Shown here: piece after piece, positions 25,647-33,811 of the stretch
How the letters are laid out: each line of letters opens with the position of its first letter
How positions within the stretch are numbered: position 1 is the stretch's first letter
DNA from: Candidatus Gastranaerophilales bacterium
GTDB taxonomy: Bacteria > Cyanobacteriota > Vampirovibrionia > Gastranaerophilales > Gastranaerophilaceae
Length of the DNA stretch: 64,000 bases
Direction: 5' to 3'
Assembly (NCBI GenBank): GCA_944326915.1
Contig: CALVFT010000001.1
Coordinates: forward strand, 124,001 to 188,000
The notes under the pieces: model-generated
What the model was told of the DNA's origin: nothing
The model's database searches: none
The model's input: the letters and a program-made list of their open reading frames with translations, nothing else
Translations under genes and position numbers: made by a program

Positions 25647-26159
25647 CTATAATCTAAATTCATCATCAATATTATTATCAAACATTTGGTTACTAAAATT
25701 CTGACTTGGAAGTTCATTTTTTTTCAAATTGTTATACAAATCAATTCCATAAAAAGTCAAAAAAGCTGAAAAAGCGTTAATTACAGAAGAAAGTATTGCA
25801 ACAAAAACAGTCAACATAATTATGACGCCGAAACTTCCAACACTCATCATCAACGAAATTCCATATAAAGAATATAACTTAAAAACTTTTGCAAGTATTG
25901 CAACACAAGGCAAATAGATAATTGCAAATGCTATGAATGAAACAAATCCGATTAAAGCACCTAAAGATACACTTTCTTTTACAGAAAGCCTATCAAGCAA
26001 TTCACAATGAACCATAATTAGTATTACTATCGCCGAAGAAAGACACATTAAAGCAAGAAAAGAAATATTTCCAATTATCGGAATTAAAGTAATTATACCA
26101 AACAAAGCTCCTAAAATGGAACTTAGAATTCCTACTTGTCTTAATAACGTTAAATTCAT
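25647..26159 (-). CDS. Hypothetical four-helix membrane protein
   Basis: This 170-residue protein has about four transmembrane segments (roughly 8-30, 35-52, 65-90 and 105-130) and a short polar C-terminus. The family resembles small DUF4199-like or Tic20-like membrane proteins only in layout; I do not recognise it. I chose ATG 26159, five bases after GGAG, rather than the GTG immediately before it. It lies between ruvC and mtnA on the same strand. Confidence 0.65.
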   Translation of the reverse strand: MNLTLLRQVGILSSILGALFGIITLIPIIGNISFLALMCLSSAIVILIMVHCELLDRLSVKESVSLGALIGFVSFIAFAIIYLPCVAILAKVFKLYSLYGISLMMSVGSFGVIIMLTVFVAILSSVINAFSAFLTFYGIDLYNNLKKNELPSQNFSNQMFDNNIDDEFRL

Positions 26160-26178
26160 CACATCTCCGTTTTTTTTA

Positions 26179-26655
26179 CTATCTTATCACAGCAGAACGT
26201 GTATGACAAATTGCAATAGCAATAGAGTCCACCGTATCATCAAGTTTTGGAAGTCGTTCTACTCCCAAAGAATACTTCACCATCTGCTCAACTTCTTTTT
26301 TATCAGCACGCCCATACCCTGTTAAGACCATCTTAACTTCCATAGGAGTGTATTCATAAATAGGTATCTTAAATTTTTCCAAAACAGTCAGAATAACACC
26401 CCTAGCATGCGCAACAGGCATAACCGTTGTTTGATTTCTGAAAAAGAACAATTTTTCAATAGATGCACAATCAGGCTTGTATTTTTCGACCAAAGTTGTC
26501 ATATCATCGTAGATCTCCAAAAGTCTTGAAGATTCCCTATCATCTTTTGAAGTTCTTATCGCTCCTGAATGCAAAAGTTCTATGTTCTCTCCATCAAAAT
26601 CAAGAACACTATAACCTACAATAGCCATGCCCGGATCAATGCCTAAAATTTTCAT
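26179..26655 (-). CDS. ruvC: Holliday junction endonuclease RuvC
   Basis: RuvC resolves Holliday junctions. The 158 residues show the catalytic D7 in GIDPGMAIVGYSV, the Glu in ASIEKLFFF and the C-terminal acidic pair in KLDDTVDSIAIAICH. I chose ATG 26655: an upstream in-frame TTG would add 13 residues without homology. A perfect TATAAT ends exactly 6 nt before the ATG, with TTGTAA 17 bp upstream, so a leaderless mRNA is predicted. ruvA and ruvB are not adjacent. Confidence 0.94.
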   Translation of the reverse strand: MKILGIDPGMAIVGYSVLDFDGENIELLHSGAIRTSKDDRESSRLLEIYDDMTTLVEKYKPDCASIEKLFFFRNQTTVMPVAHARGVILTVLEKFKIPIYEYTPMEVKMVLTGYGRADKKEVEQMVKYSLGVERLPKLDDTVDSIAIAICHTRSAVIR

Positions 26656-26661
26656 ACCCCC

Positions 26662-26690
26662 ATTATACCAGTAACAGAGCAAGTTTACAA
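26662..26690 (-). promoter_or_regulatory. Predicted leaderless promoter of ruvC
   Basis: On the minus strand, TTGTAA, 17 bp ending TGG (extended -10), TATAAT (26667-26662), 6 nt, ATG. There is no Shine-Dalgarno. Confidence 0.65.
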
Positions 26691-26777
26691 ACACTTGCTA
26701 AAAAAAAAATCTCATGATATATTGATGTCGAGGAAATATCTCTCTTCTCAAACAATTTAAAATTAGGGTATGGAAAT

Positions 26778-27344
26778 ATGAAAAGTTCAACTATTAGAAG
26801 ATCAAATTTATCTAAGGAAAAAATGGCTGTATTAGAAGCACTTTCTAAATATAGACAAGACTCTTACGATAGCTCTCCAAGTGTATACGTAAGACCAAAT
26901 AAAGAAAAAGAACTTGATGTTCTATGGCAAAATTTTAAAGTAAACCAAAAAGCTGAAAAATCTCCAAGCGTATATCTAGCAACAGGTTTTGTTGCGGGTG
27001 CGGTTGTAATGTTAATACTAACAACATTAATAAGTTTTTCTGCAAAAGGATTTGACAATATTCAGAATAATATTGCAAATTCTGCACCAAAAGTAAAAAA
27101 AGAAAAACTTAGTTTAAACTTTATACCATCTTCTACAGAACAAACAGCAGAAGAAACAACTGCAAATGAAGTATATACTGTTCAAAGCGGTGATACAATG
27201 GAAAATATTTTGGTAAGATTCTACGGTTCATATAGTAAAGAAAAAGAATCACTTGTACTAAAAACAAACAACTTAACAAACCCTAATAAATTAGCTATCG
27301 GACAAAAATTAACTATCCCGATGGAAACAAAAACTGAACAATAA
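26778..27344 (+). CDS. LysM-domain single-pass membrane protein
   Basis: This 188-residue protein has a charged cytoplasmic N-terminus, one transmembrane segment (about 74-96) and a C-terminal LysM domain (about 135-186, VYTVQSGDTMENILVRFYGS to NKLAIGQKLTIP). The LysM is on the outer side and should bind peptidoglycan. It is divergent from ruvC and followed by a terminator, so it is a single-gene unit. Confidence 0.8.
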   Translation: MKSSTIRRSNLSKEKMAVLEALSKYRQDSYDSSPSVYVRPNKEKELDVLWQNFKVNQKAEKSPSVYLATGFVAGAVVMLILTTLISFSAKGFDNIQNNIANSAPKVKKEKLSLNFIPSSTEQTAEETTANEVYTVQSGDTMENILVRFYGSYSKEKESLVLKTNNLTNPNKLAIGQKLTIPMETKTEQ

Positions 27345-27367
27345 AGTAAATAGAAGTATATAAGAGT

Positions 27368-27399
27368 AAAAAAAGAACGGTTGAGACCGTTCTTTTTTT
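27368..27399 (+). terminator. Rho-independent terminator after the LysM gene
   Basis: Stem AAAGAACGGT / ACCGTTCTTT with a TGAG loop and a T7 tail. It can also serve the convergent pilin gene, whose stop is at 27398. Confidence 0.88.
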
Positions 27400-28288
27400 A
27401 TTTACACTTCTTTTTACCATTCCAATCCAAATCTTTACAATGCCAGTAATCCATATTATCGTTCATTATTACCCAACCAGCACACCAAGCTTTTGTAGTG
27501 CCATAATTATTTGCCCCAAGACATTGGTCTTTAAAACTTTCAGTCCAAACTGTATCTGCAGGAATTCCTCCAGGACGTAACCCATCCTGAAATATTTTGA
27601 AAACAAAAACATCTTTCCCTATTATGTTTGGTTTATTAGGACCAGTTATATCAACATATAAATAACCACAATTATAGTAAAAACCTCCAATTGTAAGGTC
27701 ATTTACTGTTGTTTTACACCAATTATTATCATACCCATCTCCTGCTACAGCAATAATCTCATAACCAATACCATCAGTTGTTATTAATGAATGTGCAGAA
27801 TCATTTGTTAAAATGGTTTTATCCCCTAGATCAGATTTATAATATAGTTGCATACATTTTTTATGCATAGTAACACCGCCACTACATTTTTCTCCAACTA
27901 CAAGATATTTAGCAATAGTATCCCTCAAGTTTCTGGCACATTGATCGCGATTAAGTGGTCTCTCACACCAATTATCAACTGTTCCATAATCTGCTATAGC
28001 TGCAGTAAATGCCTGGCTAATTATTGAATATGATTTTTTTAATTTAGCAATATACTCTCGCTCTTTATAATTTGATACTACAGAAGGTAATGTGAGTGCT
28101 GCAACGACTCCAATTACTCCTAAAGTAATTAGAACTTCTGCTAAAGTAAATCCGTTTTTATTTAATATTTTGTGATATTGCATATCACTAGTATAACATT
28201 TTTTCTGTTTTTTACAAGAAGGCAAAATACCACGAAATAAGCTTAGATAGTCGCCCCCCCCCCCGAGTTGTTCGTATAATTTTAACAT
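27398..28288 (-). CDS. Type II secretion/type IV pilin-like protein, switch-cassette copy B (leader in frame)
   Basis: The core protein (from ATG 28183, 261 residues) has leader MQYHKILNKNG, methylation motif GFTLAEVLITLGVIGVVAA, DITGPNKPNIIGKDVFVFKI and the ending NMDYWHCKDLDW. It is a close paralogue of copy A, whose first 55 core residues are nearly identical. Here the G tract is 11 long, so the Shine-Dalgarno-led leader ORF (ATG 28288, after AAAGGAGG) is in frame and adds 35 residues, including a GGGG run and two Cys (PSCKKQKKCYTSD). Either start may be used; the internal one lies 6 nt after TATACT. Confidence 0.85.
   Translation of the reverse strand: MLKLYEQLGGGGDYLSLFRGILPSCKKQKKCYTSDMQYHKILNKNGFTLAEVLITLGVIGVVAALTLPSVVSNYKEREYIAKLKKSYSIISQAFTAAIADYGTVDNWCERPLNRDQCARNLRDTIAKYLVVGEKCSGGVTMHKKCMQLYYKSDLGDKTILTNDSAHSLITTDGIGYEIIAVAGDGYDNNWCKTTVNDLTIGGFYYNCGYLYVDITGPNKPNIIGKDVFVFKIFQDGLRPGGIPADTVWTESFKDQCLGANNYGTTKAWCAGWVIMNDNMDYWHCKDLDWNGKKKCK
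28190..28217 (-). promoter_or_regulatory. Conserved leaderless promoter of pilin copy B
   Basis: TTGTAA, 16 bp ending TGT, TATACT (28195-28190), then 6 nt to ATG 28183. It lies inside the in-frame leader ORF. Confidence 0.65.
28254..28264 (-). repeat. Poly-G tract (11) of pilin cassette B
   Basis: Eleven Cs on the plus strand, 70 nt upstream of the core pilin ATG. The length is of the class 3n+2, the only class that leaves the leader ORF open into the pilin. Confidence 0.85.
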
Positions 28289-28352
28289 AATAATGCCTCC
28301 TTTTTATATTCCAACATATTTAGTTTAATTTATTTTATCATACTTTGCAATA

Positions 28353-29582
28353 TTAAACATATCTTTTCCCGACTAATTCATTTGGTAAAAATTGCTGATA
28401 TTCATCTGGTGCATCATGAGAATACTTATAGCCGACTCCAAAACCATATTTTTGCGCATCTTTATAATGAGCATCACGCAAATGCATTGGCGGTGGAAAA
28501 TCCTTACCACTTTCAATATCTGCAATAGCTGCATCAATAGCACAGACAGTTTTGTTAGACTTTGGAGCTTTTGCAACATAAATTACAGCTTGAGCAAGAG
28601 GTATTCGACCTTCAGGAAGCCCTAATAATTCAACTGCTTTATAAGCATTTACTGCCAAATTAAATGCATTAGGATCAGCATTACCAACATCTTCTGCAGC
28701 GCAGGTAATCAGTCTCCTCGCAATAAATCTAGGATCTTCTCCTGCAACAATCATCTTAGCAAGATAGTATATCGCGGCATCAGGATCACTTCCTCGCAAA
28801 CTTTTTTGGAACGCTGAAGCACAATCATAGTGTTCTTGTTGAGAGTATCTTGTATTACGTTTTTGACAAATTTCCTCTATTGTATTAACAGTCAAATTTC
28901 GTCTGTTATCCTTCAGTGGAGAAGCAAAGTAAGCATTTTCAACAACATTTAAAGCATATCTAGCATCTCCGCGAGCCAAATTTATAATAAAATCAATAGC
29001 TCCATTTTCGCAATCCATAGGCAAGTAGTGTTTTGCCAGATAAGAAAATCCTTTTTTAATAATCTCTCTCATACTTCTATCATCAATAGAATTTAGCCTT
29101 ATAACTTGAACTCTTGATAACAGAGCAGGAACTACCTGAAAAGAAGGATTTTCAGTTGTTGAACCTATCAAAAATAATGTTCCATTTTCTAAATGTGGCA
29201 AAAGTGCATCCTGTTGAGTTTTGGAATATCTATGAATTTCGTCAATAAATAAAATCGTCTTTTGCCCGCTTCTTAGTGCATTTTTTGCAGCTTCCACCGC
29301 ATCTTTAATATCTTTTACACCAGATGTAACAGCAGAAATTTCTATGAACTGAGCCTGAGTTTTTGTAGCAATTAGTCTTGCTAAAGTAGTCTTTCCACAA
29401 CCGGGCGTTCCCCACAAAATAAGTGAAAACAATCTATTTGTCTTTAACAAATTTAATAAAGGACTGTTTCCTGAAATCACATTACTTTGACCTAAAAATT
29501 CTTCCAAAGTTTTGGGTCTAAGAGTTTCTGCAAGAGGAATTTGTTTATTTTGATTTTCGAGTTCCGTAAAAAGATTATTCAT
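28353..29582 (-). CDS. rarA: Replication-associated recombination protein A (RarA/MgsA)
   Basis: AAA+ ATPase acting at stalled replication forks, related to clamp loaders. The 409 residues show LRPKTLEEFLGQ, Walker A GTPGCGKT (58-65), Walker B ILFIDEIHR, sensor 1 GSTTENPSF, the arginine finger region LLSRVQV and the C-terminal tetramerisation domain (GSDPDAAIYYLAKMI onward). A TGCTACAAT extended -10 ends 6 nt before the ATG and no Shine-Dalgarno is present. It is divergent from a solute-binding protein gene. Confidence 0.94.
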   Translation of the reverse strand: MNNLFTELENQNKQIPLAETLRPKTLEEFLGQSNVISGNSPLLNLLKTNRLFSLILWGTPGCGKTTLARLIATKTQAQFIEISAVTSGVKDIKDAVEAAKNALRSGQKTILFIDEIHRYSKTQQDALLPHLENGTLFLIGSTTENPSFQVVPALLSRVQVIRLNSIDDRSMREIIKKGFSYLAKHYLPMDCENGAIDFIINLARGDARYALNVVENAYFASPLKDNRRNLTVNTIEEICQKRNTRYSQQEHYDCASAFQKSLRGSDPDAAIYYLAKMIVAGEDPRFIARRLITCAAEDVGNADPNAFNLAVNAYKAVELLGLPEGRIPLAQAVIYVAKAPKSNKTVCAIDAAIADIESGKDFPPPMHLRDAHYKDAQKYGFGVGYKYSHDAPDEYQQFLPNELVGKRYV

Positions 29583-29588
29583 AGTATA

Positions 29589-29597
29589 ATTGTAGCA
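29589..29597 (-). promoter_or_regulatory. Extended -10 of a predicted leaderless rarA promoter
   Basis: TGCTACAAT on the minus strand, ending exactly 6 nt before ATG 29582. Confidence 0.55.
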
Positions 29598-29601
29598 TAA
29601 A

Positions 29602-29626
29602 TTTACGTACTGATTAGTTACGTAAA
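29602..29626. promoter_or_regulatory. Inverted repeat in the rarA/solute-binding divergent region
   Basis: Perfect 8-bp arms TTTACGTA and TACGTAAA separated by 9 bp, centred on the expected -35 of rarA and upstream of the solute-binding gene. It is an operator candidate; the cognate regulator is unknown. Confidence 0.45.
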
Positions 29627-29660
29627 CCTTTATAAAGTTAGTATAGGAGTGCAGGGTTTG

Positions 29661-30875
29661 ATGAAAAAATTTCTTCTTATTACATTAATAATTCTATGTT
29701 GTATATTTAGTTTTTGGGATATTTCCAAAAAGAAGAATACTTCTGAAAACAATGAAGTAGTTTTTTGGACTCTTCAAATGAACGATTTCGCTCCTTACAT
29801 AAATGGGGTAATAAAAGAATTTGAACAAGAAAACCCTGATATAAAAATAAAATGGATAGATGTGCCTTTTTCAGAAGGAGAAAAAAGAACTCTCGCTTCT
29901 GTACTAAGTGATACTCCTCCTGATTTAATTAACTTGAACCCTGATTTCTCAGCACTTCTAGCACAACGAGGAGCTTTATATGAAATCGATACTAAATACA
30001 CAAACGATTTCAATCAGGAAATTCTTGAAACTTTAAAATACAATAACAAACTCTACTCATTACCTTGGTATGCAACATCTGCAGTAACCATTTACAATAA
30101 GGATTTAACTAAAAAAGCAAATATCGAAGTTCCAAAAACATATGATGAATTAGCAACAATAGCACCACAAATCCGTAAAACCGGTGCCTACGTAATGCTC
30201 CCTAACATTACAGAAAATGATACAATGCTTAGAATTTTAAATAAGTATGGTGTAACTTCTGAAAATATTAATTCAAACAAATCAATTTATGTATTTGATT
30301 ACTTTAAAAATTTATACGCAAAAGACCTTATCCCAAAAGAATCGATTACACAAACTCATAGAGAAGCTCTTGAAAAATATATGGCAGAAAAAATTGTCTT
30401 TTTCCAAGCAGGAGCTAATTTTCTCACAATGATTAAAGAAAATGCCCCATCAACTTATCAAAAAACAGATGTAGCACCTCAAATAGTCGGAGAACTTGGA
30501 CAAAATGACTTTTCATTAATGAACTTTGTAATTCCTCAACGAGCAAAACACAAAGAACAAGCTCTCAAATTTGCCCTGTTTTTAACTAATGAAAAAAATC
30601 AACTTGAGATGGCTAAGCTAACAAATATTATCGCGACAAATGAAAAAGCATTACAAAATGAATTCTATACACAGTATCCTAAAGATGATCTCATAGCTAA
30701 AGCTAGAGTAATTAGCGCTCAACAACTAAAACACGTACATCCTGCACCAAAATCAGAGCGAAATCAAAAAGAAATTAATACAATTATAAACACTGCTGTA
30801 CAGCAAACACTTCTAAACAAAAACACCACCAAGAATATACTTGATGATGTTTATGCAAAACTAAAAAATATTTAA
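29661..30875 (+). CDS. Extracellular solute-binding protein (family 1, sugar-type)
   Basis: This 404-residue protein has an N-terminal signal or anchor (MKKFLLITLIILCCIFSFW) and the typical family 1 stretches: FEQENPDIKIKWIDVPFSEG, TPPDLINLNPDFSALLAQRG and LYSLPWYATSAVTIYNKDL. Such proteins feed ABC sugar importers in the periplasm. The lipobox is poor, so lipid anchoring is uncertain. No permease or ATPase gene is adjacent; it is an orphan here. I chose ATG 29661, with GCAGGG upstream, over GTG 29649. Confidence 0.85.
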   Translation: MKKFLLITLIILCCIFSFWDISKKKNTSENNEVVFWTLQMNDFAPYINGVIKEFEQENPDIKIKWIDVPFSEGEKRTLASVLSDTPPDLINLNPDFSALLAQRGALYEIDTKYTNDFNQEILETLKYNNKLYSLPWYATSAVTIYNKDLTKKANIEVPKTYDELATIAPQIRKTGAYVMLPNITENDTMLRILNKYGVTSENINSNKSIYVFDYFKNLYAKDLIPKESITQTHREALEKYMAEKIVFFQAGANFLTMIKENAPSTYQKTDVAPQIVGELGQNDFSLMNFVIPQRAKHKEQALKFALFLTNEKNQLEMAKLTNIIATNEKALQNEFYTQYPKDDLIAKARVISAQQLKHVHPAPKSERNQKEINTIINTAVQQTLLNKNTTKNILDDVYAKLKNI

Positions 30876-30884
30876 CCATAAATC

Positions 30885-31334
30885 CTAACAATAGAAGCCG
30901 CCGCCACCGAAATAACTAAAACCTCCAAAGTAAGGCATTGGCATAACAGGACCTGTCAAAAACGGATTATGACTGCAACCGCAGCCCCCAAAAATTGATG
31001 GTCCGCTAAAGATTCCACCGCAACCGTACCCCCAAGGAGACATTGCAGAAGTAAACAAAGATGTTGCCATCAACCCGGCAGTACCTTTATAATTTGCCTC
31101 AGCAGTACCGTATCCTGCCATGTTATTTACCAAATAACCAAGGTTACTGCCTGTAGTCTGATAAATATCTCTAGCAACAGCATTTCTCATAGCTCCTGAC
31201 AAAATATTCATCCCAAACTCAGTGGTCGCTGCTCCAACATCCTCACCATTTTGCAGTCGCTGTTGGTATGTCACGCCGCTTCCTAAAACAGCATTGACAT
31301 TACTTAAAATATTCATTGCTCGATCTATACTCAT
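30885..31334 (-). CDS. Hypothetical protein with Gly/Cys/Phe-rich C-terminus
   Basis: This 149-residue protein has an ordinary N-terminal two-thirds (MSIDRAMNILSNVNAVLGSG) and a striking tail rich in Gly, Cys, Phe and Tyr (YGCGGIFSGPSIFGGCGCSH to FGGGGFYC). The tail resembles a low-complexity or disulfide-rich surface segment. There is no signal peptide. GTGAG precedes the ATG. The family is not recognised. Confidence 0.65.
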   Translation of the reverse strand: MSIDRAMNILSNVNAVLGSGVTYQQRLQNGEDVGAATTEFGMNILSGAMRNAVARDIYQTTGSNLGYLVNNMAGYGTAEANYKGTAGLMATSLFTSAMSPWGYGCGGIFSGPSIFGGCGCSHNPFLTGPVMPMPYFGGFSYFGGGGFYC

Positions 31335-31507
31335 AATATTCTCACTATATTATACAATTATATATATAAAGTATATATTTAAATAAAAATTGCTCTATAT
31401 TTTAGTAATTATTAAGAATTATTACATTTATAGCAAAAACAATTAAAGATTTATTCTAAACCAACCGATATCAATAACATAGGGAATTAGAAAAAAGGGA
31501 TATACTA

Positions 31508-32026
31508 ATGGCACTTAATGTTTACAATCAAACATTTAATACAGGAATCGATAGAAGCGTTTTAAAAGAAGTTTCTCAAGAAATTCTTAAAAGAGCGGCA
31601 GCTAAAAACGGCCAATATAACACTTCTAACGGCTCATTCAATACTGTATTCAATGCACAAAACATTGGTATTGACCTATACAGCGGAAGAGTTGATGCTC
31701 AAACACAACGTCAAATCGCATTAAACAATTCAGGATTAAATGTTCAATTAAACCAAGAAGTTTTAAATTCAATAAAATATTTAAATACTCAAGCTGCACA
31801 AAACGTTCAAAAAAATGTTGAAGGTAAAATCACAGTAGCATTAAATGAATATCAAGGACAAGGACAAAGAGCTGAAACAGCTACTAAATTCAATAGCATC
31901 ATAAGCTTGGGAACAAGCAAAGACAAACACGGCTCAAATCCTTCTTACAAAGGAGAATTATTGTTTGTAAAAAAAGACCAAGAATCTGAAGATAATACAA
32001 AAAATATTTTTAATACAGTATTTTAA
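31508..32026 (+). CDS. Hypothetical protein
   Basis: This 172-residue Asn/Gln/Ser-rich soluble protein (MALNVYNQTFNTGIDRSVLK; NIGIDLYSGRVDAQTQRQIA) has no signal peptide or membrane segment. AAAAGGGATA lies about 8 bases before the ATG. I do not recognise the family. The N/Q-rich style and location between the two convergent small genes suggest a structural or surface-associated role, but nothing proves it. Confidence 0.65.
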   Translation: MALNVYNQTFNTGIDRSVLKEVSQEILKRAAAKNGQYNTSNGSFNTVFNAQNIGIDLYSGRVDAQTQRQIALNNSGLNVQLNQEVLNSIKYLNTQAAQNVQKNVEGKITVALNEYQGQGQRAETATKFNSIISLGTSKDKHGSNPSYKGELLFVKKDQESEDNTKNIFNTVF

Positions 32027-32035
32027 TAAGTAATT

Positions 32036-32443
32036 TTATTTATCTTCTTTAATCTCTCGTGTCAGATTATAAAACTCTTCTTCCAAATCAGCTTCAGCCT
32101 TTTCACGTCTATCTTGCGCATCATCGTGTTTTTGTTGTTGCTGATTTTGTTCGCGCTTATTTTGATTTTGTTGTTCAAGCGCTTTTTTCTTAGCATTTAT
32201 AACATTAGCTACATTCATCATAGCTAAAGAATTTAAAGTAGCTCTTAATACAGCACTGCGATCTGTATATTTTGCGCTATCACTTTCATCATCTTCTTCC
32301 TGATGACGTCCCTGTGCAAAATATTCGCCGCCTTGCCCCATTTTATCATCTTGAGTTTTAGCTGCAGTTCCCGAAATATCGCCACTTTTAAAATTAAAAG
32401 AACCGCCAATTCCGAAAAAACCTGCTGATCTGTTATCGACCAT
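32036..32443 (-). CDS. Hypothetical protein, Gln/Glu/Lys-rich
   Basis: This 135-residue protein has a Gly/Phe-containing N-terminus (SAGFFGIGGSFNFKSGDISG) and a predicted long charged helix (KKKALEQQNQNKREQNQQQQ onward). GAGG precedes the ATG by 11 bases. The family is not recognised. It ends 9 bp from the convergent gene at 31508-32026. Confidence 0.6.
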   Translation of the reverse strand: MVDNRSAGFFGIGGSFNFKSGDISGTAAKTQDDKMGQGGEYFAQGRHQEEDDESDSAKYTDRSAVLRATLNSLAMMNVANVINAKKKALEQQNQNKREQNQQQQKHDDAQDRREKAEADLEEEFYNLTREIKEDK

Positions 32444-32707
32444 ATGTTTACTAACCTCAGTGTTATTATTTACTCAACCGCACGAAAGTACTTGTTATAC
32501 TTCTCTTATACTTTCCTGTGTTCATGATAGACGATTGAATGATATTTTAACTCATCTAAATAAATTATTTTGCTATTTGTTTAACAAATATTTACATAGA
32601 TATTTGAAATTTTTATCCGTATTGAAAAATAGGTAAATACATGTTATCATATAAGTATATACACAAGGAATAGCCCAATGATATAAATCAGAGGAAGGAT
32701 ATTTTAT

Positions 32708-33364
32708 ATGATAAAATTTAAAGGCTTTACCCTCACAGAACTAATGGTTGCTCTTGCAGTTATAGGAATAATTGTAGCTGTTGTAACCCCTGCAATTATG
32801 AGAACTAGACCTAACAAAAATAAAATGATGATAAAAAAAGCTTACTACACAACAGAAAATATTGTAAGCAACTTGATTAATGATACATCATTGTATGCAG
32901 ATATGCGTGATGTATGTATTTCTGGAAACGAAGATGTGGCAAATGGCATATACTGCGCATATGGATTTGATTGGGATGAAGAAGTTACATACAACGGAGT
33001 AAAATTTAGTGGCAACAATAAATTTCAAAGACTTTTTGCAGAACAACTTAATGTATCTAAAGAAATAGAGAGTAATAGCGAGAAATTTATGACCACAGAT
33101 GGTATTGTTTGGGATTTTAGTGACATTCAAGAAAATGGCTGGGCTGCAGGCACAGCACCTTCTGAGAATGTCAGAACTCTAAGCATAGATGTCAACGGAG
33201 TGGAAGAGGATGAAGGTCCTAACTGCTATCAAGCAGATTGTGCAAACCCTGAAGATTTTGATAGATTTAGAATCGATATCCAATCAAACGGAAAAATGAA
33301 AGTTAATGATGCAGATACTTTTGCAGCAGAATATGTAACGATAAATGCATCAGTAACTAAATAA
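32708..33364 (+). CDS. Type II secretion/type IV pilin-like protein, no switch cassette
   Basis: This 218-residue prepilin-like protein has a very short leader (MIKFKG), then FTLTELMVALAVIGIIVAVV and a globular domain with one Cys pair (CYQADC) and SIDVNGVEEDEGPN. It lacks both the poly-G cassette and the leaderless promoter. Instead it has AGAGGAAGGA upstream of ATG 32708. Its stop is only 8 nt before the RNase P RNA. Confidence 0.84.
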   Translation: MIKFKGFTLTELMVALAVIGIIVAVVTPAIMRTRPNKNKMMIKKAYYTTENIVSNLINDTSLYADMRDVCISGNEDVANGIYCAYGFDWDEEVTYNGVKFSGNNKFQRLFAEQLNVSKEIESNSEKFMTTDGIVWDFSDIQENGWAAGTAPSENVRTLSIDVNGVEEDEGPNCYQADCANPEDFDRFRIDIQSNGKMKVNDADTFAAEYVTINASVTK

Positions 33365-33372
33365 ATTTAATA

Positions 33373-33718
33373 ATAAAGCAGCCGGATAATCGCGCTTAAT
33401 AACTTAAGTGAGGAAAGTCCGTGCATCCAAGGACAGATTGCCGGAGAAACTCCGGACGACGTGAGTCGGTGGATAGGGCCACAGAAATGTAGACTGCCGA
33501 TGGATTTTATATCACAGGCGATGGTGCAACGGTGAGTTAAGAGCTTCACCAGTGATATTGAAAAATATCAGCTAGGTAACCCCCAATCGGATGCAAGATT
33601 AAATTGAAGGTTATAAAGGTGTCCGCCAACTTCAGAAAAATCGCTAGAGATTACAAGTAATTGTAATACCAGACAGATGATTATCTAGAAACAGAACACG
33701 GCTTATGAACTGCTTTAT
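33373..33718 (+). ncRNA. rnpB: RNase P RNA (type A)
   Basis: RNA subunit that cleaves pre-tRNA 5' leaders. The conserved 5' element GAGGAAAGTCCGTGC lies at about 33410 and ACAGAAA at about 33481. The 3' core with CAGACAGATGATTATC, then ACAGAACACGGCTTA, ends the molecule. Helix P1 pairs ATAAAGCAG (33373-33381) with CTGCTTTAT (33710-33718), which sets the ends. Its length of about 346 nt is typical. Any minus-strand frame here is a shadow. Confidence 0.96.
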
Positions 33719-33723
33719 TTTTT

Positions 33724-33750
33724 AACTCCCGTAAAATTACGGGAGTTTTT
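33724..33750 (+). terminator. Rho-independent terminator after rnpB
   Basis: Stem AACTCCCGTAA / TTACGGGAGTT with a short loop, followed by TTT. Confidence 0.88.
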
Positions 33751-33775
33751 ACATGTCAACAAAACTTCAAAATAT

Positions 33776-33804
33776 TTGCTTAATAAGATTGTTTAATTTA
33801 TTAT
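33776..33804 (+). promoter_or_regulatory. Predicted leaderless promoter of the lptG-type gene
   Basis: TTGCTT (33776-33781), 17 bp, TATTAT (33799-33804), then 7 nt to ATG 33812. There is no usable Shine-Dalgarno. Confidence 0.5.
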
Positions 33805-33811
33805 TGTAGGT

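Noticed and set aside
33367-33549. Open minus-strand frame of 60 codons
   Set aside because: It lies inside the RNase P RNA, which is strongly supported on the plus strand.
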